From NCBI GenBank assembly GCA_002491225.1, contig DKVN01000138.1:6947-15458 (forward strand): DNA of 8,512 nucleotides. The letters are read 5' to 3'. Shown in pieces: positions 6,110 through 8,512 of the stretch; the stretch's first letter is position 1, and each line of letters begins with the position of its first letter. The translations under genes and the position numbers were made by a program. Source of the stretch: Faecalibacterium sp. UBA7177. Its GTDB lineage: Bacteria; Bacillota; Clostridia; Oscillospirales; Ruminococcaceae. The notes under the pieces were generated by a model. That model was not told the DNA's origin. It searched no databases and worked only from the letters and a program-made list of their open reading frames with translations.

Positions 6110-7740
6110 TCTTCGAGCGCGGCGCTCACCGGCCCGTCCGCCCCGCCCGGCACCGCGCCGCCCGGCCAGTCAGAGGGCAGGCGGGCGGCGGTGACCCGCC
6201 CGCAGAGCCCTGCAAGCTGCGCCAGCGTCTCATCGGGCAGCGGCTGGCCGAGCCCTTCAAGGTGCGCCGCCCGCTCGGCCTCGGTGCGGCGCTCAAACCG
6301 CTCGCCAAACCGCGCCTCCCAGGCCTGCACCTGCTCTTCGGTGGGGTCGAGCCACCAGATGGTTTCCTCAAAGCGGTAAGCACTCTGCTGGGCCGGGGCC
6401 AGGCTGCTCCTGCGCACCGGCAGGTCGGTCCGCTGCCCCGGCCAGGCGGCAGCGTTTTGCTGTGCGGGCTGCAGCAAAAAGGCCAGCAGGGCCGCGGCGG
6501 CCTCGGCCTCGCCGCTGCCCTGCCGGATGGCCCCGTAGCTGCTCACCGTGGCCGTCACCCCGCCCGCCTCGTCCGGCACCGCGAGCAGGGCGGGAGAGCC
6601 CTCGGCCGCCAGACGCCAGGCGTACCCGGCCAAAAGGCTGGAGGAGCCCGCGATCATCAGCCGCTCGCCGCCCGCCAGCCGCCGGGCCTCTTCGTGCAGA
6701 TAGCTGTCGCAGCCCCCGCCCCGGATGGCCTCGGTGAAGGCCGCGGTGTCATCCGCCAGCCAGGGCGCGCTGCGCAGGGCCTGGGCCCGCTGCAGTTCCA
6801 GCAGCTGACGAAAGCCCGGGCGGTCCAGTTCCACCCGGCCCGCGTCATAGTCCAGCACCGGCAGCGCGCTGCACCGCAGCGGGTACTCGAGCAGCTCGGT
6901 GCCCAGCCCTGGGTCGCGGGCAAAGGCCGCGGCGCACTCGGAAAAAAAGTCGGCGGCACCTTGTTCGGCCCGGGCGGTGTCAAACCCGCTGCGCCCAAGG
7001 GTGCCCGAATCGGCCAGCGCGACCGGCAGCTCAAACGAGAGCGGCACCAGAAACTGCGCCCGCCCCACCCGGCCCGCCGCCATCACCGGCTGCCAGAACG
7101 CCTCGCCCGCGCAGTCGACGCCCTGCGCCGCCAGCAGCCCGGCGCAGTCCGCAAACGCGCCCTCCCGCATGGCCCTTTGCAGGTCGGGGTAAAGGCTGCT
7201 GCCGCGGAAAAAGCTGCCGAACAAAAAGAGGTCCGGCCCGCCCCCGGCGGCGATCTCATCGGTCAGCCGGTCGATGGCCCCCTCGCGGGCCTCCGGGTCG
7301 TGGTACCCGCTCACCGGCGATTCAAAGCGGATGGTCAGCCCCGGGTGCTGCGCCTCAAACGCCCGGATCGCGCTTAGCACCGGCGAGATGTTCAGCGTCT
7401 CGTTCAGCTCGTCCGCGTACAGGGCCTCAAGGTAGACGGTCAGGGTGCCGGTCAGCGCGGGCTGCTCGTCCGCCGCGGCTGTATCGGCCGACGCGCCCGC
7501 GCCGCCCGGCGCATCCGTGTCGGCCGCCGTGCCCGCACCATCCGGCGCGTACACCATGTCCGCCGCGCTCCCGCCACTCCCGGCCGCCTGCCCCTCCGCC
7601 CCGGCAAACCGGGCAGGGGAGAGCCCTTCCTCCACCGGCCCTGCCGCGCCCACAGCGGTCGTAGCCGCCGCGCCCAGCGCAAAAAGGCTGCACAAAACCA
7701 GACCCGCCGCCCGGCGGGCTTTTTTCTTCGCAAAACGCAT
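5986..7740 (-). CDS. Extracellular solute-binding protein (family 1-like), orphan
   Basis: This 584-residue exported protein starts with a positively charged stretch and a hydrophobic segment (11-33) ending in small residues, so it is a Sec signal or a membrane anchor. The only Cys there (17, context LVLC) is not a good lipobox, unusual for a Gram-positive binding protein. Residues 35-95 form an Ala/Gly/Ser/Asp-rich linker. The binding domain then shows LTVYLEALY (100-108), an SAIRAFEAQHPGLTIRFE strand-helix unit (123-140), GGGPDLFLFG (166-175), a C-terminal segment RQGSGEAEAAAALLAFLLQPAQQ (406-428) and LPVRRSSL (440-447), all as in ABC sugar-binding proteins. No permease or ATPase gene is adjacent, so transport cannot be assumed; ligand sensing is possible. 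GAGG lies 10 nt before the ATG. It follows the M23-like gene by 72 bp. Its last 41 codons overlap the convergent membrane-protein gene. Confidence 0.8.
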   Translation of the reverse strand: MRFAKKKARRAAGLVLCSLFALGAAATTAVGAAGPVEEGLSPARFAGAEGQAAGSGGSAADMVYAPDGAGTAADTDAPGGAGASADTAAADEQPALTGTLTVYLEALYADELNETLNISPVLSAIRAFEAQHPGLTIRFESPVSGYHDPEAREGAIDRLTDEIAAGGGPDLFLFGSFFRGSSLYPDLQRAMREGAFADCAGLLAAQGVDCAGEAFWQPVMAAGRVGRAQFLVPLSFELPVALADSGTLGRSGFDTARAEQGAADFFSECAAAFARDPGLGTELLEYPLRCSALPVLDYDAGRVELDRPGFRQLLELQRAQALRSAPWLADDTAAFTEAIRGGGCDSYLHEEARRLAGGERLMIAGSSSLLAGYAWRLAAEGSPALLAVPDEAGGVTATVSSYGAIRQGSGEAEAAAALLAFLLQPAQQNAAAWPGQRTDLPVRRSSLAPAQQSAYRFEETIWWLDPTEEQVQAWEARFGERFERRTEAERAAHLEGLGQPLPDETLAQLAGLCGRVTAARLPSDWPGGAVPGGADGPVSAALEDYWRGGCSTDELIETLRPLLKEELARARSACFKSQASPAPA

Positions 7741-7812
7741 CTTCGGTTGTCCTCGCTTTCTCTTAAATCTCCCAGCGCCCGCCCCGCAGGGCGAAGCGTA
7801 AAATTTCCTGCC

Positions 7813-8358
7813 TTATCCGTTCATCGCAACAGATTCCTCCGGGTACCACCGCTCGGGCCGGTAGCATTCGCCCCCGATCCGCACCTGATACAGGCACATT
7901 GCCCCGCTCACCGCGCCCGAAGCCCCCACCGTGCCGATCTGCTGCCCGGCCCGCACCGGCTGCCCCGGCCGCACCAGCACCTCGTCGCAGTGCAGGTAGC
8001 TGGTGGAGACGGCCGGTTCGCTGCCGTGCGCCAGCACAATAGTTCTCCCGCAGGCCTCATCCGGCGGCTGCTCCGGCCCGGTGGCCGCCAGCACCACCCC
8101 GTCCGCCGCCGCGCAGATCGGGCTGCCCACCTCGGCCACGATACTCAGCCCCCGCACCTGCCTGCGGCCGCAATAGCGGTAACCCGGCACCGGCCATTCC
8201 AGCTCGATCAGGCGGGCGGGGTCGGCCAAGGCCCCCTCGGCCTCCACCGGGCCGGGCTGGTACAAATAGGCCTCCGGCGCGTCCAGCGCCCGCCGCAGCA
8301 GCGCCGCCGCCAAAATCAGCGCCGTGCCAAACACGGCGTTTTGCAGCAGTTGGGTCAT
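7813..8358 (-). CDS. Membrane-anchored degenerate M23/LytM-domain protein
   Basis: The 181-residue product starts with one hydrophobic helix (4-25), then a short linker, then an M23 (LytM) fold. The fold is recognisable from WPVPGY (55-60), GSPICAAADGVV (78-89), TIVLAHGS (106-113), TSYLHCDEVLVRPGQPV (119-135) and GQQIGTVGASGAVSG (138-152). The zinc site is lost. The HxGxD segment reads VRGLS (68-72), replacing both ligands, and the final HLHF motif reads MCLY (154-157). Only His111 and His123 remain, so endopeptidase activity is unlikely and a binding or structural role is more plausible. The helix resembles the first helix of M56/BlaR1 proteins, expected after blaI. I chose the start at 8358, which has GAGG 8 nt upstream and lies 10 bp after the BlaI stop. 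The frame also opens at 8385, overlapping that stop. A SpoIIQ-like role is the main alternative. Confidence 0.78.
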   Translation of the reverse strand: MTQLLQNAVFGTALILAAALLRRALDAPEAYLYQPGPVEAEGALADPARLIELEWPVPGYRYCGRRQVRGLSIVAEVGSPICAAADGVVLAATGPEQPPDEACGRTIVLAHGSEPAVSTSYLHCDEVLVRPGQPVRAGQQIGTVGASGAVSGAMCLYQVRIGGECYRPERWYPEESVAMNG

Positions 8359-8368
8359 ACCGCCCGCC

Positions 8369-8512
8369 TCACTTCCACGTCTCAATGATGGCCCTGAGCT
8401 GCTGGGCCTCCGACTGGGTCAGCTGTCCCTCACTGAGGAACGCCGAGAGGAACTGGGTTTTGGAGCCGCCGAACAGCCGGGTGATCAGGCTGTCCGTCTC
8501 CAGCCGCTGGAC
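8369..8512 (-). CDS. BlaI/MecI-family transcriptional repressor, C-terminal part
   Basis: The last 47 codons and stop of a gene that enters from the right edge. The residues fit the BlaI/MecI/CopY C-terminal dimerisation segment: SLITRLFGGSKTQFLSAFL followed by an acidic or polar turn and a terminal helix ending in QLRAIIETWK. BlaI proteins are winged-helix repressors that are normally cleaved or released when a partner M56 sensor protease (BlaR1 type) detects beta-lactams or cell-wall stress. The DNA-binding half is outside the window, so its family rests only on this tail. The next gene starts 10 bp downstream, so the two are certainly co-transcribed if the reading is right. Confidence 0.8.
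   Translation of the reverse strand, partial: VQRLETDSLITRLFGGSKTQFLSAFLSEGQLTQSEAQQLRAIIETWK

Noticed and set aside
6181..6203. A GCGGGCG/CGCCCGC hairpin just after the membrane-protein stop, considered as its terminator
   Set aside because: There is no U tract on either strand, and it lies inside the solute-binding-protein coding sequence, where such stems arise by chance at this GC content.
5812..7377. A 521-codon open frame on the plus strand opposite the solute-binding protein
   Set aside because: The minus strand encodes a coherent binding-protein fold with signal segment; the plus frame is low-complexity Gly/Arg/Ala/Pro sequence and starts inside another gene out of frame.
7741..7812. 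The gap between the M23-like gene and the solute-binding protein, examined for a promoter or terminator
   Set aside because: Only a small CGCCC/GGGCG-type stem without U tract and no -10/-35 pair are present. Co-transcription is the simpler reading.

Overview
The window reads as a stretch of chromosome from a high-GC member of the Clostridia. The likely home is an Oscillospiraceae/Ruminococcaceae-type gut bacterium (Faecalibacterium/Gemmiger-like), but this is inferred from gene content only. The evidence is an archaeal/eukaryote-type prolyl-tRNA synthetase, an LL-diaminopimelate aminotransferase (the DapL route to meso-DAP), a BlaI-family repressor tail, strong GC bias at third codon positions (which opens long spurious antisense frames), and Firmicutes-style GGAGG ribosome binding sites with sigma-A promoters. 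I see no tRNA, rRNA, CRISPR array, insertion sequence or phage gene.

The layout has three blocks. (1) On the minus strand, acpP (acyl carrier protein, 1706-1936) is followed by proS (133-1572), each with a hairpin terminator behind it. (2) Divergent from these on the plus strand is a tight operon: dapL (2224-3417), galM (3449-4474) and a polytopic membrane protein resembling GT-C glycosyltransferases (4481-6109). The 287-bp gap between acpP and dapL holds two clear sigma-A-type promoters (TTGACA-17-TATAAA for acpP, TTGTGG-17-TATAAT for dapL), a leader hairpin, and terminator-like hairpins between the promoters. (3) On the minus strand, entering from the right edge, are the C-terminus of a BlaI/MecI-type repressor (8369-8512), a small membrane-anchored degenerate M23/LytM protein (7813-8358) and an orphan extracellular solute-binding protein (5986-7740). 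Blocks 2 and 3 converge, and their last genes overlap tail to tail by 124 bp.

Block 1 supplies housekeeping functions (fatty-acid carrier, prolyl-tRNA charging). Block 2 combines a cell-wall precursor enzyme, a sugar mutarotase and a putative envelope glycosyltransferase. Block 3 looks like a small envelope-sensing cassette. Its BlaI gene is not followed by a full M56 sensor protease but by a 181-residue protein that looks like the first membrane helix of an M56 protein joined to an M23 domain that has lost its zinc ligands. That block is the most unusual part of the window.
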